Notes: a model not told the origin generated them from the letters alone. Counted from the first letter of the stretch, positions 8,514-17,920 are shown. The stretch: 64,000 bases of DNA from Leeuwenhoekiella parthenopeia (GCF_020782115.1 NZ_JAJGMW010000008.1:62001-126000), one strand, 5' to 3'. Translations and numbers: made by a program.

Positions 8514-9689
8514 TTAAAAATTTAAATCGAGATAGGTGACTGTATCCCCTTGTTTTACTCCCGTTTGATGCGGCTCTATAACCAGGAGCGCGTTGCTCAC
8601 CGCATAGGTATTGAGCATCGAACTCGCCTGCCCGGTAAAGGGCATAATGCGATTCTGGTCAACACCGGCTTTGAGAAACAGTGTTTTATCGTGCGGATTG
8701 CGTAAATCCTGCTGTAAAATCGCCTTACGTTCCTCCAGAAAGGGCTTTTTGCTTCCCATTCGTAATCGCAAATGCGGCAGAACATAAACGTAAAAACAAG
8801 TCAGGCTTGAGGCAGGATTACCCGGCAAACCAAAAACCGACTGGTCTGCCTGAGTACCAAACCACAAGGGTTTTCCGGGTTTTTGATTTACTTTATAGAA
8901 ATGTTCCTGCACGCCGTTTTCCCTGAGCGCTTCCTGAACAAAATCATAATCACCCACCGAAATTCCTCCGGAAATCAGCAGCACATCGGCCTGTTCCAAA
9001 GTTTTTTTTACCGCTTTTACTGTGGCTTCCAGCGTATCGGGAACCTTAATTTTTTCAATTTGGCTAATGCCAATGCGCTTTAAAGCCATTTCCAACATAA
9101 TGCCGTTGCTTTCATAAATATGATTGGGCTTGAGCGGAGCTCCGCGTTCCTGAAGTTCGTTTCCGGTAGTCAATAGCGCTACGCGGGGCTTTTTATAAAC
9201 GGGAACGCTGGTAAATCCCAACCCGGCAAGGAAACCTATTGAGGCTTCGTTTATACGATGTCCTTTAGTTAAAGCCAGGTCACCGACCTTCAATTGTTCG
9301 CCCACAGGCCGCACGTTTGCGTTTTTTGCGGGAATTTGATTTAAAATCAGGTTGTCTCCTTCTCGAGTCGTATGTTCCTGAATGATTACGGTATCTGCTA
9401 ACTCAGGGACCGGAGCACCGGTAAAAATACGTATGGCCTCACCGGGATTAAGCGCGGGAACCTGTACATCTCCCGCCTGAACCTGTCCGGTTATTTTCAA
9501 ATTTTTAGCTTCCGAATGTATGATTGCATAACCATCCATCGCCGATTGGCGAAAGGATGGAAGCGAGATCGGAGCGTTTAAATCTTCCGCTAAATAGTGC
9601 CCAAAAGCCTCTTCTAAATTCACTTCGATTACCTGAAGTGTTAGGGAATGGGCTTCAATAAGTTTTTGGGCTTCAGAAACAGCTATCAT
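8514..9689 (-). CDS. moeA: Molybdopterin molybdenumtransferase MoeA
   Basis: Inserts molybdate into adenylated molybdopterin. The 391-residue protein shows FRQSAMDGYAI, the classic MoeA N-terminal motif, IFTGAPVPELADTVI, LLTTGNEL, the catalytic-site stretch ISGGISVGDYDF, and the hallmark FGLPGNPASS. It is the first gene of the minus-strand Moco operon, so the promoter should lie in 9690-9850, where the divergent oxidoreductase gene and a ModE-like palindrome are also found. Full length, no oddities. Confidence 0.95.
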   Translation of the reverse strand: MIAVSEAQKLIEAHSLTLQVIEVNLEEAFGHYLAEDLNAPISLPSFRQSAMDGYAIIHSEAKNLKITGQVQAGDVQVPALNPGEAIRIFTGAPVPELADTVIIQEHTTREGDNLILNQIPAKNANVRPVGEQLKVGDLALTKGHRINEASIGFLAGLGFTSVPVYKKPRVALLTTGNELQERGAPLKPNHIYESNGIMLEMALKRIGISQIEKIKVPDTLEATVKAVKKTLEQADVLLISGGISVGDYDFVQEALRENGVQEHFYKVNQKPGKPLWFGTQADQSVFGLPGNPASSLTCFYVYVLPHLRLRMGSKKPFLEERKAILQQDLRNPHDKTLFLKAGVDQNRIMPFTGQASSMLNTYAVSNALLVIEPHQTGVKQGDTVTYLDLNF

Positions 9690-9697
9690 ACAAAATG

Positions 9698-9721
9698 CGT
9701 TATGTCTTAGCGAATATAGCG
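9698..9721. promoter_or_regulatory. Candidate ModE-type operator upstream of moeA
   Basis: A 24-base imperfect inverted repeat: CGTTATGT, eight bases, ATATAGCG. Each half matches the half-site CGTTATAT of the E. coli ModE box (from memory) in 7 of 8 positions, and the total length is also 24. It lies 9 bases in front of moeA, the first gene of an operon that encodes a ModE-like protein, and could also affect the divergent oxidoreductase. No binding data are available here. Confidence 0.45.
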
Positions 9722-9923
9722 AAATGCAGTCTAAACAGAAGCTTTAAGCACGGCAGATTAACAGCTTTTTAGTCTTTTTAGACCAAATGGAAGATATATA
9801 GCAGTTTTAGATTTTTATTAATAGATGCTGCCTTAAAGTTTCGGTAACTTGACGCTAGAAAATGGAATAACGCCAATTTTCAGTAACGATCACAGTACTA
9901 ATCATCCTAAGATTTTATATACC

Positions 9924-12245
9924 ATGTCTGATTCCTTTAAAAGAAACGTTTCTATAACCGGTGCCGAAGAATTCACCAATATTAAGCTGGGCCCGCGGGT
10001 AACTGATGCCGCGGGGATGCTGGGTGTGAAAGAAGCGCTGAAGCACGGGTTTAAGGAAATGGGCGTGTTGCGCTCTATGGGTGCTTTGCTCAAAATGAAT
10101 CAGAAAGACGGTTTTGACTGTCCCAGTTGTGCCTGGCCAGATCCTGAAGACCGCTCGCCTGTAGCCGAATACTGTGAAAATGGAGCCAAAGCGCTTGCTG
10201 ATGAAGCGACCACGTCTCACGTAGGTTCAATGATGTTTGCTAAATGGACGGTTGAAGAGCTTTCGCATCTTTCTGATTATGAACTCAATAAATTTGGTCG
10301 TCTGGTAGAGCCTTTGGTTTTACGTCCCGGCAGTTTGCATTACGAACCCATTACCTGGCAGGAAGCTTACGGTTTGATCGCTAAGCACCTGCATAAAATG
10401 GATAATCCTAACGAAGCGATTTTCTATACTTCGGGCCGAAGCAGCAACGAAGCCGCCTTTACCTATGGAATGTTTGCCCGTGCTTTGGGAACCAACAATA
10501 TGCCCGATTGCTCCAATATGTGTCATGAGTCGAGTGGGGTAGCTTTGGGCGAGACCCTCGGAATTGGAAAAGGATCAACAGTGCTTGAAGATTTATACGA
10601 AGCCGAAGTCATCATCATCGCAGGCCAAAACCCCGGAACCAATCATCCCCGAATGATGTCTGCACTTGAAAAATGTAAGAATAATGGCGGAAAAATCATC
10701 AGTATTAATCCGCTGGAGGAGCCGGGATTGGTGAATTTCAAGAATCCGCAGCATTTAAGCGGAACTCTTGGGAGCGGTGTACAAATGGCCGATTTACACC
10801 TGCCTGTCAACATCAATCAGGATATCCCTTTGATGAAACTGATTCTGAAAAAACTGGCAACGCTTGATACCATTGATCGTTCGGTTTTTGATCACGAATT
10901 TATAGCCAAATACACTGCGGGTTATGATGCTTTTCTGGAAGATCTGGCGCGTTATGACGAAGGCGATTTGTTGCGCAGGGCAGGAGTTCAGGAGTCTGAC
11001 GTAAATAAAGCTGTGGCGATGCTGCGCAAATCGAATCGTATCATCGTATGCTGGGCTATGGGATTGACGCAGCATAAAAACGGAGTGGAGAACATTCGCG
11101 AGTTTGTGAATTTGTTACTGCTGAAAGGCGCTTTGGGAAAACCCGGCGCCGGGACTTGCCCCGTGCGTGGCCACAGTAATGTACAGGGAGACCGCAGTGT
11201 GGGTATTCAGCACTTTGTGGATGAAGAGATGAATGAACGCATAAAAACCCATTTGCAATTTGATCCACCCACAAAACGCGGGGTAGATGTGGTCGAAGCC
11301 ATGGAAGCAATGCATAATGGAAAAACCAAGGTTTTTATGTGTCTGGGCGGAAATTTCCTGATGGCTGCATCAGATACGCAGTACACGGCAGAAGCGCTAC
11401 AAAACTGCGAACTTACCGTTCAGATAAGCACAAAGCTGAATCGAACGCATCTGGTTACCGGCAAAACGGCTTTGATTTTGCCTACGATAGGACGTTCAGA
11501 AAAAGATGAAATAGATGGTACCAAACGCTATTTTACGGTTGAAAACAGTATGGGTAAAGTAAGCCAGTCTAAAGGAATTTTGAAACCGGCTTCCGATCAG
11601 GTACGCAGCGAACCACAGATTATTGCAGAGATAGCAGATGCGTATTTTGGAGGAAATCATTCAGTAGACTGGAAAACCTGGAGTCGTGATTATGATTTTA
11701 TCCGGGAACATATTGATAAGGTCGCCAAAGGATTTGAGGAAACCAGTAAGCGTTCTGAAGGTCACGGCTATTACCTGCCCAATAATGTGCGTAATCTGGA
11801 CTTTAGCATGTTGCCCCAGGGCAAAGCTCAAATTACGATTAACAAATTGCCTGATCACCAGCTGGCGGAAGATGAGTTTATGCTGATGACCATACGTTCA
11901 CACGATCAGTTTAATACTACGATTTATGGCCTTGACGATCGATACCGCGGGGTTTACAACGAGCGCAGGGTATTGTTTATGAATGAAAAGGACATGCAGG
12001 AATTACAATTGCAAAAACTGGACGTTGTAGACATTACCAGCGAGTACGATGGCAAGATTCGTACTGCGCGTAAGTTTTTGATGATTCCTTATGACATTCC
12101 CCGAGGTAATGTGGCAGCCTATTTCCCGGAAACCAATGTACTGGTACCTTACAATCATTTCGCAGAACGCAGTCAAACACCAATTAGTAAATCGGTTCGG
12201 GTGCGCATACATAAACGACAGGATGCGATTGTAGAAACCGCCTAA
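9924..12245 (+). CDS. YdeP/FdhF-family molybdopterin oxidoreductase
   Basis: Large bis-MGD enzyme of 773 residues from the DMSO reductase superfamily, closest in motifs to E. coli YdeP (FdhF-like alpha subunit). Seen: CPSCAWPDPED at residues 66-76 and YCENGAKA (Cys84), the cysteine pattern of this subfamily; FYTSGRSSNEAAF; the probable molybdenum ligand Cys200 in SNMCHESSG, where formate dehydrogenases carry Cys or Sec; and GKPGAGTCPVRGHSNVQGD. There is no Tat signal, so it should be cytoplasmic. I chose ATG 9924 (MSDSFKRN) because the extension to a TTG at 9849 looks non-coding. It is divergent from the Moco operon, which suggests it is the main local client. Substrate is unknown; YdeP is linked to acid resistance in E. 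coli. Confidence 0.9.
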   Translation: MSDSFKRNVSITGAEEFTNIKLGPRVTDAAGMLGVKEALKHGFKEMGVLRSMGALLKMNQKDGFDCPSCAWPDPEDRSPVAEYCENGAKALADEATTSHVGSMMFAKWTVEELSHLSDYELNKFGRLVEPLVLRPGSLHYEPITWQEAYGLIAKHLHKMDNPNEAIFYTSGRSSNEAAFTYGMFARALGTNNMPDCSNMCHESSGVALGETLGIGKGSTVLEDLYEAEVIIIAGQNPGTNHPRMMSALEKCKNNGGKIISINPLEEPGLVNFKNPQHLSGTLGSGVQMADLHLPVNINQDIPLMKLILKKLATLDTIDRSVFDHEFIAKYTAGYDAFLEDLARYDEGDLLRRAGVQESDVNKAVAMLRKSNRIIVCWAMGLTQHKNGVENIREFVNLLLLKGALGKPGAGTCPVRGHSNVQGDRSVGIQHFVDEEMNERIKTHLQFDPPTKRGVDVVEAMEAMHNGKTKVFMCLGGNFLMAASDTQYTAEALQNCELTVQISTKLNRTHLVTGKTALILPTIGRSEKDEIDGTKRYFTVENSMGKVSQSKGILKPASDQVRSEPQIIAEIADAYFGGNHSVDWKTWSRDYDFIREHIDKVAKGFEETSKRSEGHGYYLPNNVRNLDFSMLPQGKAQITINKLPDHQLAEDEFMLMTIRSHDQFNTTIYGLDDRYRGVYNERRVLFMNEKDMQELQLQKLDVVDITSEYDGKIRTARKFLMIPYDIPRGNVAAYFPETNVLVPYNHFAERSQTPISKSVRVRIHKRQDAIVETA

Positions 12246-12249
12246 AATA

Positions 12250-12282
12250 AAAAACTCCGAAGTCTTAAGCTTCGGAGTTTTT
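12250..12282 (+). terminator. Rho-independent terminator after the YdeP-like gene
   Basis: A perfect 13-base stem (AAAAACTCCGAAG and its complement, 12250-12262 and 12270-12282) with a 7-base loop and a T-run starts 5 bases after the stop codon. Read on the other strand it also ends in T's, so it may serve the convergent genes below 12400 as well. Confidence 0.9.
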
Positions 12283-12307
12283 TTATGTTTTTATTGGTAT
12301 CACCAAT

Positions 12308-12334
12308 GTGTAGTATACCACAAGGCTTGACTCA
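12308..12334. repeat. Dispersed bipartite motif, copy 1
   Basis: GTGTAGTATAC, seven variable bases, CTTGACTCA. The same two blocks with the same spacing occur at 34190-34216; weak similarity extends upstream (GTATC..CCA). This copy lies between two convergent 3' ends, just after a terminator. Confidence 0.7.
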
Positions 12335-12396
12335 CATTCAGGTTATTTTTCCTTTAGATGGCTCGTTGATTTGTACTAAGTCGTTTACATTAAATT

Positions 12397-12696
12397 TTAG
12401 CTTCCGGCTATCGGACTGCCAAAAATACCTACCGCGATTTCGGCCCAAAGCACGAAAAACAGAAACAGGGCAATTCCACAAATCAAAACGCGATTTTTAA
12501 AAGTTTTTACCTTTCGAAGGATAAATTCACACGCCATTGCGGTCCCAAAGAGCAAAACAGCCATAACGGCAAAGTCAAAGCCCGTCCAGTTTACATCTCT
12601 GCTAAACTGCATCGCGACCACCGGAATGAGCAATAACAGTACAACTACACCAAGCAGTATACACAATCTGATGTTTTTAATAATAAGTTGATTCAT
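12397..12696 (-). CDS. Small three-helix membrane protein, unknown function
   Basis: A 99-residue protein with three likely membrane helices: about residues 10-29 (CILLGVVVLLLLIPVVAM), 40-58 (FDFAVMAVLLFGTAMACEF) and 69-93 (VLICGIALFLFFVLWAEIAVGIF). I do not recognise a named family; similar small membrane proteins are common in Flavobacteriia. It follows a 45-residue membrane protein gene by 11 bases and probably shares its transcript. Confidence 0.75.
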   Translation of the reverse strand: MNQLIIKNIRLCILLGVVVLLLLIPVVAMQFSRDVNWTGFDFAVMAVLLFGTAMACEFILRKVKTFKNRVLICGIALFLFFVLWAEIAVGIFGSPIAGS

Positions 12697-12707
12697 AGGT
12701 TATAGGT

Positions 12708-12845
12708 TTAAAAGACCTTAAAAACATAGCCCAGTAGCCAGTAAAGTATCAGAAATACGACTATGGTTCCTATGCAGCCGCAGCGGCCGCCTCCTATTTT
12801 TTTTGCTCCGTATCCCGCCAGGATGGCGCGCAGTAAATTTTTCAT
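12708..12845 (-). CDS. 45-residue Gly/Cys-rich single-pass membrane peptide
   Basis: A short gene with ATG at 12843-12845 and TAA at 12708-12710. The product has an amphipathic basic N-terminus, a glycine-cysteine turn (KKIGGGRCGCIG, about residues 15-26) and one hydrophobic helix (TIVVFLILYWLLGYVF, about 27-42) ending in Lys-Val-Phe. The protein-like composition, the A/T-rich leader before the ATG and the 11-base spacing to the next membrane gene support a real gene. Small peptides of this shape recur in Bacteroidota, as far as I recall, but no function is known to me. Confidence 0.65.
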   Translation of the reverse strand: MKNLLRAILAGYGAKKIGGGRCGCIGTIVVFLILYWLLGYVFKVF

Positions 12846-12975
12846 AGTAATTTGGTTGGTTGTTACAACTAAATTACACCATTTCAATCAAGCGATTTTT
12901 TGATTTTTAACAGCTTAACAGAACTTTAGCTTAGGAATGCTTCAGGACTTGCTTATTGATTTTTTGAGCGCCTAT

Positions 12976-14124
12976 TCAGGATACAGCAGCTATCTGCACG
13001 GGTTGATAGGGCAATATAACCGTAAAAGTTGATCCCTGGCCGGGCTTGCTGCGCGCTTTGATGCTTCCGCCCATAGCTTCGATTTGATTTTTCGAAATAA
13101 ATAAACCTATCCCTTTAGCATCTTTGTTGCCATGAAAGGTTTTATACATTCCGAATAAATTAGTACCCATTTTATCGAGATCCATTCCCAAACCGTTGTC
13201 TTCAAAACTTATGTGAACCGAGTCACTGATTAATGACGAACTAATACGTACATAACTTTCCTTATTCTGAGCGCGGTATTTGATACCATTTGAAATCAGG
13301 TTATAGATGATGGAATCTATATAGGATTGTATTCCCATAACTTCAATATCAGTACTTATTTCATTAATAAGCTGCACCTTCGTGTCCTGAGCCAAAAAAC
13401 TCAGGTTTTTAATAGTCTTCTCTACAGATTCGTGAAGTTTTATGGGATTCAGACAATCTTTAAGTCGGGTTCCGGGCAGGATTACCTGATTTAAATGAGT
13501 GATGGTTTCCATCAGATTTTCAGAGGTGGTCTTGAGATGCTGAAAGAGTTCGTTTTCTTCTATACCCGGAATTTCCTGAGCCGCCATTTGCAAAAGCATC
13601 TCAAAATTTCCTGAATGTGCCCGTAAATTATGAGAGACGATATGGGTAAAATTCTGAAGCTTATCGTTTTGCTCGCGGGTGATCTCGACAATTTTGCGCA
13701 GTTCTTCTTCCTTTTCTTTAAGATCGGTTACTTCGGTATGGGCGCCAAGCATGCGTTTGGGAATACCGTTTTCATCTCTGATGGCGATACCGCGGCAACG
13801 TATCCATACGGTATGTCCCAGCTTGTGCTTGTAACGCACGACCTGATCGTAAGGATAATCAGGTTCATTAAAATGACGTTGGGCGTTTTCGATGGCAAGT
13901 TCCAGATCTTCGGGATCAATAATACCCTGCCAGGCGTTTGCCTTATGCGGCATTTCTGCAGGGTCATAGCCAAGGGTGGTCCAGAATTTGGCGTTCATCC
14001 ACTCTTCTTCGGGATTGTCAAGATCCCAGTACCACATTCCATCAAGAGATGATTCCTGAATAAACTCAAAAATTCGGGGATCATCTGCTACCAATTGGTA
14101 GAGTTCTTTTTTGAGGTAATTCAT
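12976..14124 (-). CDS. PAS-domain sensor histidine kinase
   Basis: Soluble 382-residue sensor kinase. Residues about 15-140 form a PAS domain of the PAS_3 type (SSLDGMWYWDLDNPEEEWMN, ending GAHTEVTDLKEKEEE). A dimerisation and phosphoacceptor region follows with the histidine in FTHIVSHNLRAHSG. The ATPase domain has the N-box ISNGIKYRAQN, the G1 box EDNGLGMDL and the G2 box KGIGLFISKNQIEAMGG. There is no membrane segment and no neighbouring response regulator, so it is an orphan cytoplasmic kinase. Upstream 14125-14307 is the shared gap with the divergent aldo/keto reductase. Confidence 0.9.
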   Translation of the reverse strand: MNYLKKELYQLVADDPRIFEFIQESSLDGMWYWDLDNPEEEWMNAKFWTTLGYDPAEMPHKANAWQGIIDPEDLELAIENAQRHFNEPDYPYDQVVRYKHKLGHTVWIRCRGIAIRDENGIPKRMLGAHTEVTDLKEKEEELRKIVEITREQNDKLQNFTHIVSHNLRAHSGNFEMLLQMAAQEIPGIEENELFQHLKTTSENLMETITHLNQVILPGTRLKDCLNPIKLHESVEKTIKNLSFLAQDTKVQLINEISTDIEVMGIQSYIDSIIYNLISNGIKYRAQNKESYVRISSSLISDSVHISFEDNGLGMDLDKMGTNLFGMYKTFHGNKDAKGIGLFISKNQIEAMGGSIKARSKPGQGSTFTVILPYQPVQIAAVS

Positions 14125-14307
14125 CGATGTTGATTTTGAGGTAACCTAAAGATAATTTAATTTTTAAATGGAATACAAAAAATTTGATAACAGGTTTCAG
14201 GAGTTTCAGGGCGAAAAATCCCCGGGGACTTAACAGAAATTTAGGTGTCGAATAAGCATAGCACCCGTGGTCTTTTGTATTTTAGTAAAACCCGAAAATA
14301 AAAAGAT

Positions 14308-15264
14308 ATGACTACAGATGTGCAAAGCTTTAAAATGCCACCCCTGGTTTTTGGTGGAAATGTTTTTGGCTGGACAGCAGATAAGAAAACCTCCTTCAGA
14401 CTTTTGGATGCCCTTATAGATCGCGGCCTGAATTATATAGACTCAGCTAATGTGTATTCCTATTGGGCCGAAGGGAATAGCGGGGGAGAAAGCGAGACCG
14501 TGCTGGGCGAATGGATGCAGGCACGTAAAAACCGGGATAAGGTTATTATTGCAACCAAAGTAGGAAGCCCGATGGGCAAGGGAAGCCCCGACCTTTCTAT
14601 TCCGTATATAACAGAGCAGCTCGATCTGAGCCTCAAACGCCTGCAAACCGATTATATTGACGTCTATTACAGTCATAAATACGATGACAGCACCCCGCAA
14701 CACGAGACGCTGGCGGTTTATCGCAATGCTATAAAAGCCGGTAAGGTTCGGGAAATAGGAGCTTCAAATTTCCCTCTGGCTATTTTGCGGGAAGCTTTAA
14801 AACTCGCAGAAGAGGAAAATCTGCCCAAATATATTTTTATACAACCCGAATATAACCTGATGGAGCGTGATGGTTTTGAGGGTGCTTACAGGGATTTGTG
14901 TATGGAAAATAATCTTAAGGTGAACAGCTATTTTACCCTTGCCAGTGGTTTTCTTACCGGTAAATACACCGATGCAGCTGATGCCTCAGGTAAAGAACGC
15001 GAGCGATTTGTAAAGAAATATTTTGATGAACGAGGTAAGGCTGTGCTCAAGGCATTAAAACAAACAGCTAAAAAGCACGGTGTTTCACAGGCAGGGATTT
15101 CTATAGCCTGGACGATGGCTCAACCCGGTATTTCAGCACCCATTGTGAGTGCTACCAGTGAGTCTCAGTTAAAAGCTTTTGACGAGGCATTAAAACTTCA
15201 ATTGGATCAGGAAGACTTAGAACGATTAGACGCAGCGAGTCTTGAAAAAAAATCAACGATTTAA
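14308..15264 (+). CDS. Aldo/keto reductase
   Basis: NADPH-dependent TIM-barrel oxidoreductase of 318 residues that reduces carbonyl compounds. The catalytic tetrad can be traced: Asp and Tyr in IDSANVYSYW, Lys in IIATKVG, and His in VYYSHKYDD. The cofactor end shows GISIAWTMAQPGISAPIVSATS. It resembles general-stress or voltage-channel-beta-like reductases rather than a pathway-specific enzyme, and the substrate cannot be named. A strong terminator follows at 15336. Confidence 0.92.
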   Translation: MTTDVQSFKMPPLVFGGNVFGWTADKKTSFRLLDALIDRGLNYIDSANVYSYWAEGNSGGESETVLGEWMQARKNRDKVIIATKVGSPMGKGSPDLSIPYITEQLDLSLKRLQTDYIDVYYSHKYDDSTPQHETLAVYRNAIKAGKVREIGASNFPLAILREALKLAEEENLPKYIFIQPEYNLMERDGFEGAYRDLCMENNLKVNSYFTLASGFLTGKYTDAADASGKERERFVKKYFDERGKAVLKALKQTAKKHGVSQAGISIAWTMAQPGISAPIVSATSESQLKAFDEALKLQLDQEDLERLDAASLEKKSTI

Positions 15265-15335
15265 GCTAAACCTTATCAAATAGTCTGTAAAAACTTTTAA
15301 AAGGCGGTTTGACTTTAGTTTTTCTAAATTTTAAC

Positions 15336-15366
15336 AAAACCTGTTAAGACTTTCTTAACAGGTTTT
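15336..15366 (+). terminator. Rho-independent terminator after the aldo/keto reductase
   Basis: Perfect 13-base arms AAAACCTGTTAAG (15336-15348) and its complement (15354-15366), loop ACTTT, followed by a C/T-rich run. The next gene starts 42 bases later, so its promoter must be very close or overlap. Confidence 0.85.
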
Positions 15367-15408
15367 CTTTTGCGTGTGTTTTAAATTGGGGCATTCTAAA
15401 AATAAACT

Positions 15409-17871
15409 ATGAAGATAAAAATTTACCCGGTTTTTGCTTTTGCGTTCACACTGATGACGGTGGTCTCGTGTGCAACGACCAGGCAAGCTAAAAAAGGAAG
15501 CGCTACGGCTTCTGCTGAGAAAGAAGAAAAATCTAAAAACGGTCTTAAGCCTTACGATAAGGTGATAACCAAAGATGCTGTTTCTGATGAGGGATTGTTT
15601 ACCGTTCACAAGGTAGACGACGATTATTTCTACGAAATTCCTGACAGTTTGTTCAACCGCGAGATGCTGATGGTGAGTCGAATCGCCAAAACAGCCACAG
15701 GACTTGGTTTTGGTGGAGGTAAAGCCAATACCGAGGTATTGCGCTGGGAAAAAAGAGATAAAAAAGTACTGCTTAGAGTTGTATCGCATCAAATTTTTGC
15801 TGCAGACTCGTTACCCATTCACGAGGCGGTGACCAACTCTAACTTTGAGCCCGTACTGTTTTCATTTGATATCAAGACTATTAGTAAAGATTCAACAAAA
15901 ACGGTTATTCAGGTTAATGATCTGTATAGTGATGATGTTCAGTCTTTAGGCTTACCGGGATATTATCGGGAGGAGTATAAAGTTTCTTCTGTAGATAAAG
16001 GCCGAAGCTATATCGAAAGCCTCAAGAGTTATCCGCTGAATATCGAAGCACGTCATGTAAAAACCTATAATTCTAAGAATCCGCCCAGTAACGAAAGCGT
16101 AGGCTCAATTACTGTTGAGATGAATGCCAGTATGGTTTTACTGCCTAAAGAGCCGATGGAGCGACGTTATTTTGACGAGCGCGTAGGCTGGTTTGCCAGA
16201 GGGCAGGTAGATTATGGTCTGGATGCTCAGGAAAGTAAAACTGTGCGTTATCTGGATCGCTGGAGACTTGAGGTTAAACCGGAAGATGTAGAAAAATTCA
16301 AAGCCGGAGAACTGGTAGAGCCTAAAAAGCAAATCGTGTATTATATAGATCGTGCGACTCCTGAAAAATGGAGACCCTATATCAAACAAGGTATTGAAGA
16401 CTGGCAGGTAGCTTTTGAAGCAGCCGGTTTCAAAAATGCGATAATCGCAAAAGATCCCCCATCAAAAGAGGAAGATCCTGAATGGTCTCCGGAAGATGTA
16501 CGGTATTCTGTTGTACGTTATTTAGCTTCTCCAATCCCGAATGCTAACGGACCGCACGTAAGCGACCCTCGTAGTGGTGAGATTTTAGAATCTGATATCA
16601 ACTGGTACCACAACGTAATGACCTTATTACGCAACTGGTATTTTGTACAAACCGCAGCGATCAATCCGGATGCTCGTGGTGTAGCTTTTAAAGATGAGAT
16701 TATGGGGCGTTTAATTCGCTTTGTATCTTCTCACGAAGTAGGTCATACCCTTGGACTACCGCACAATATGGGAAGCAGTGTTGCCTATCCTGTAGATTCG
16801 TTACGTTCTAAGAGCTTTACCGAAAAATACGGTACGGCACCTTCCATAATGGATTATGCCCGTTTTAATTACATTGCTCAGCCGGGTGATGAAGGCGTTT
16901 CTATGATGCCAAATATTGGTATTTACGACAAGTATGCTATCAAATGGGGATACAAACCCATTCTTGATAAGGAAGGAAAAGAGGAGAAAGCTATTCTTGA
17001 TGAGTGGATTTTAGAACACGCCGGTGATCCTATGTATCGTTTTGGAGCACAACAATGGGAGGTTGTTGACCCTAGCGCACAGACCGAAGATCTGGGAGAT
17101 GATGCGGTTAAAGCGAGTCTTTATGGTATCGCAAACTTAAAACGCATCGTACCTAACCTGATCACCTGGACCGCAGAAGATGGCAAGAATTACGACGATT
17201 TAGAAACCTTATACGGTCAGGTTTTAGGACAGTACAACCGTTATATGGGGCACGTAAGCAACAATATAGGCGGCGTCTATGAGTACTACAAAACTTACGA
17301 TCAGGAAGGTCCGGTATTTATTCCGGTGCCAAAGGAGCGTCAAAAGGAAAGCTTAAAATTCTTAAACGATGATCTTTTTGATACTCCGGAATGGATGATC
17401 GATACCGAAATTCTAAACCGAATTGAGCACGACGGTATGGTTGAGCGTATTCGCAGCACACAGTCTCGTACGTTGAATAACGTGCTTGATTTTGGAAGAA
17501 TGGCTCGTATGATAGAGAATGAAACGCTTAACGGGAAAGAAGCATACACGCTGACTTCAATGATGGACGACCTGAGAAACGGAATATTCAGTGAATTGCG
17601 TAGTGGATCTAAAATTGATACCTATAGACGTAATTTACAACGTGCTTATGTTGATCGTCTGGAGTATCTGCTTACCAAAGAGCAGGAGGGACGTCGTAAT
17701 GCGACTGATGTAAACGTGAGTCAATCTGATATCAGAGCGATCGCCCGAGCAGAATTAAACACGCTTCAGCGTTTAACTGCAAGTGCTGCAAACCGTACCG
17801 GTGACAGTTTGAGCCGTTATCACTTACAGGATCTGAATAAGCGTATTGACTTAATTCTTGATCCTCGATAA
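15409..17871 (+). CDS. Zinc-dependent metalloprotease lipoprotein (DUF5117/DUF4953 type)
   Basis: An 820-residue exported protease. The N-terminus has a lipoprotein signal with the lipobox ending VVSC (Cys21), so it is probably anchored to a membrane facing the periplasm or outside. The zinc site HEVGHTLGLPHN matches the extended metzincin motif HExxHxxGxxH, and a Met-turn-like SIMDYARFNY follows about 40 residues later. The N-terminal half (about 45-330) looks like the beta-rich DUF5118/DUF5117 region of Bacteroidota and Gemmatimonadota zinc-dependent metalloproteases. It is a single-gene unit between terminators. Substrate unknown. Confidence 0.88.
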   Translation: MKIKIYPVFAFAFTLMTVVSCATTRQAKKGSATASAEKEEKSKNGLKPYDKVITKDAVSDEGLFTVHKVDDDYFYEIPDSLFNREMLMVSRIAKTATGLGFGGGKANTEVLRWEKRDKKVLLRVVSHQIFAADSLPIHEAVTNSNFEPVLFSFDIKTISKDSTKTVIQVNDLYSDDVQSLGLPGYYREEYKVSSVDKGRSYIESLKSYPLNIEARHVKTYNSKNPPSNESVGSITVEMNASMVLLPKEPMERRYFDERVGWFARGQVDYGLDAQESKTVRYLDRWRLEVKPEDVEKFKAGELVEPKKQIVYYIDRATPEKWRPYIKQGIEDWQVAFEAAGFKNAIIAKDPPSKEEDPEWSPEDVRYSVVRYLASPIPNANGPHVSDPRSGEILESDINWYHNVMTLLRNWYFVQTAAINPDARGVAFKDEIMGRLIRFVSSHEVGHTLGLPHNMGSSVAYPVDSLRSKSFTEKYGTAPSIMDYARFNYIAQPGDEGVSMMPNIGIYDKYAIKWGYKPILDKEGKEEKAILDEWILEHAGDPMYRFGAQQWEVVDPSAQTEDLGDDAVKASLYGIANLKRIVPNLITWTAEDGKNYDDLETLYGQVLGQYNRYMGHVSNNIGGVYEYYKTYDQEGPVFIPVPKERQKESLKFLNDDLFDTPEWMIDTEILNRIEHDGMVERIRSTQSRTLNNVLDFGRMARMIENETLNGKEAYTLTSMMDDLRNGIFSELRSGSKIDTYRRNLQRAYVDRLEYLLTKEQEGRRNATDVNVSQSDIRAIARAELNTLQRLTASAANRTGDSLSRYHLQDLNKRIDLILDPR

Positions 17872-17891
17872 ATCAGGATTTCATTTAAATT

Positions 17892-17919
17892 AAAAAGACC
17901 GGCAATCGCCGGTCTTTTT
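17892..17919 (+). terminator. Bidirectional terminator between the metalloprotease and a small convergent gene
   Basis: Perfect 12-base stem AAAAAGACCGGC / GCCGGTCTTTTT with loop AATC. T-runs lie on both strands, so it can end both the metalloprotease transcript and the minus-strand gene that stops at 17921. Confidence 0.9.
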
Positions 17920-17920
17920 T

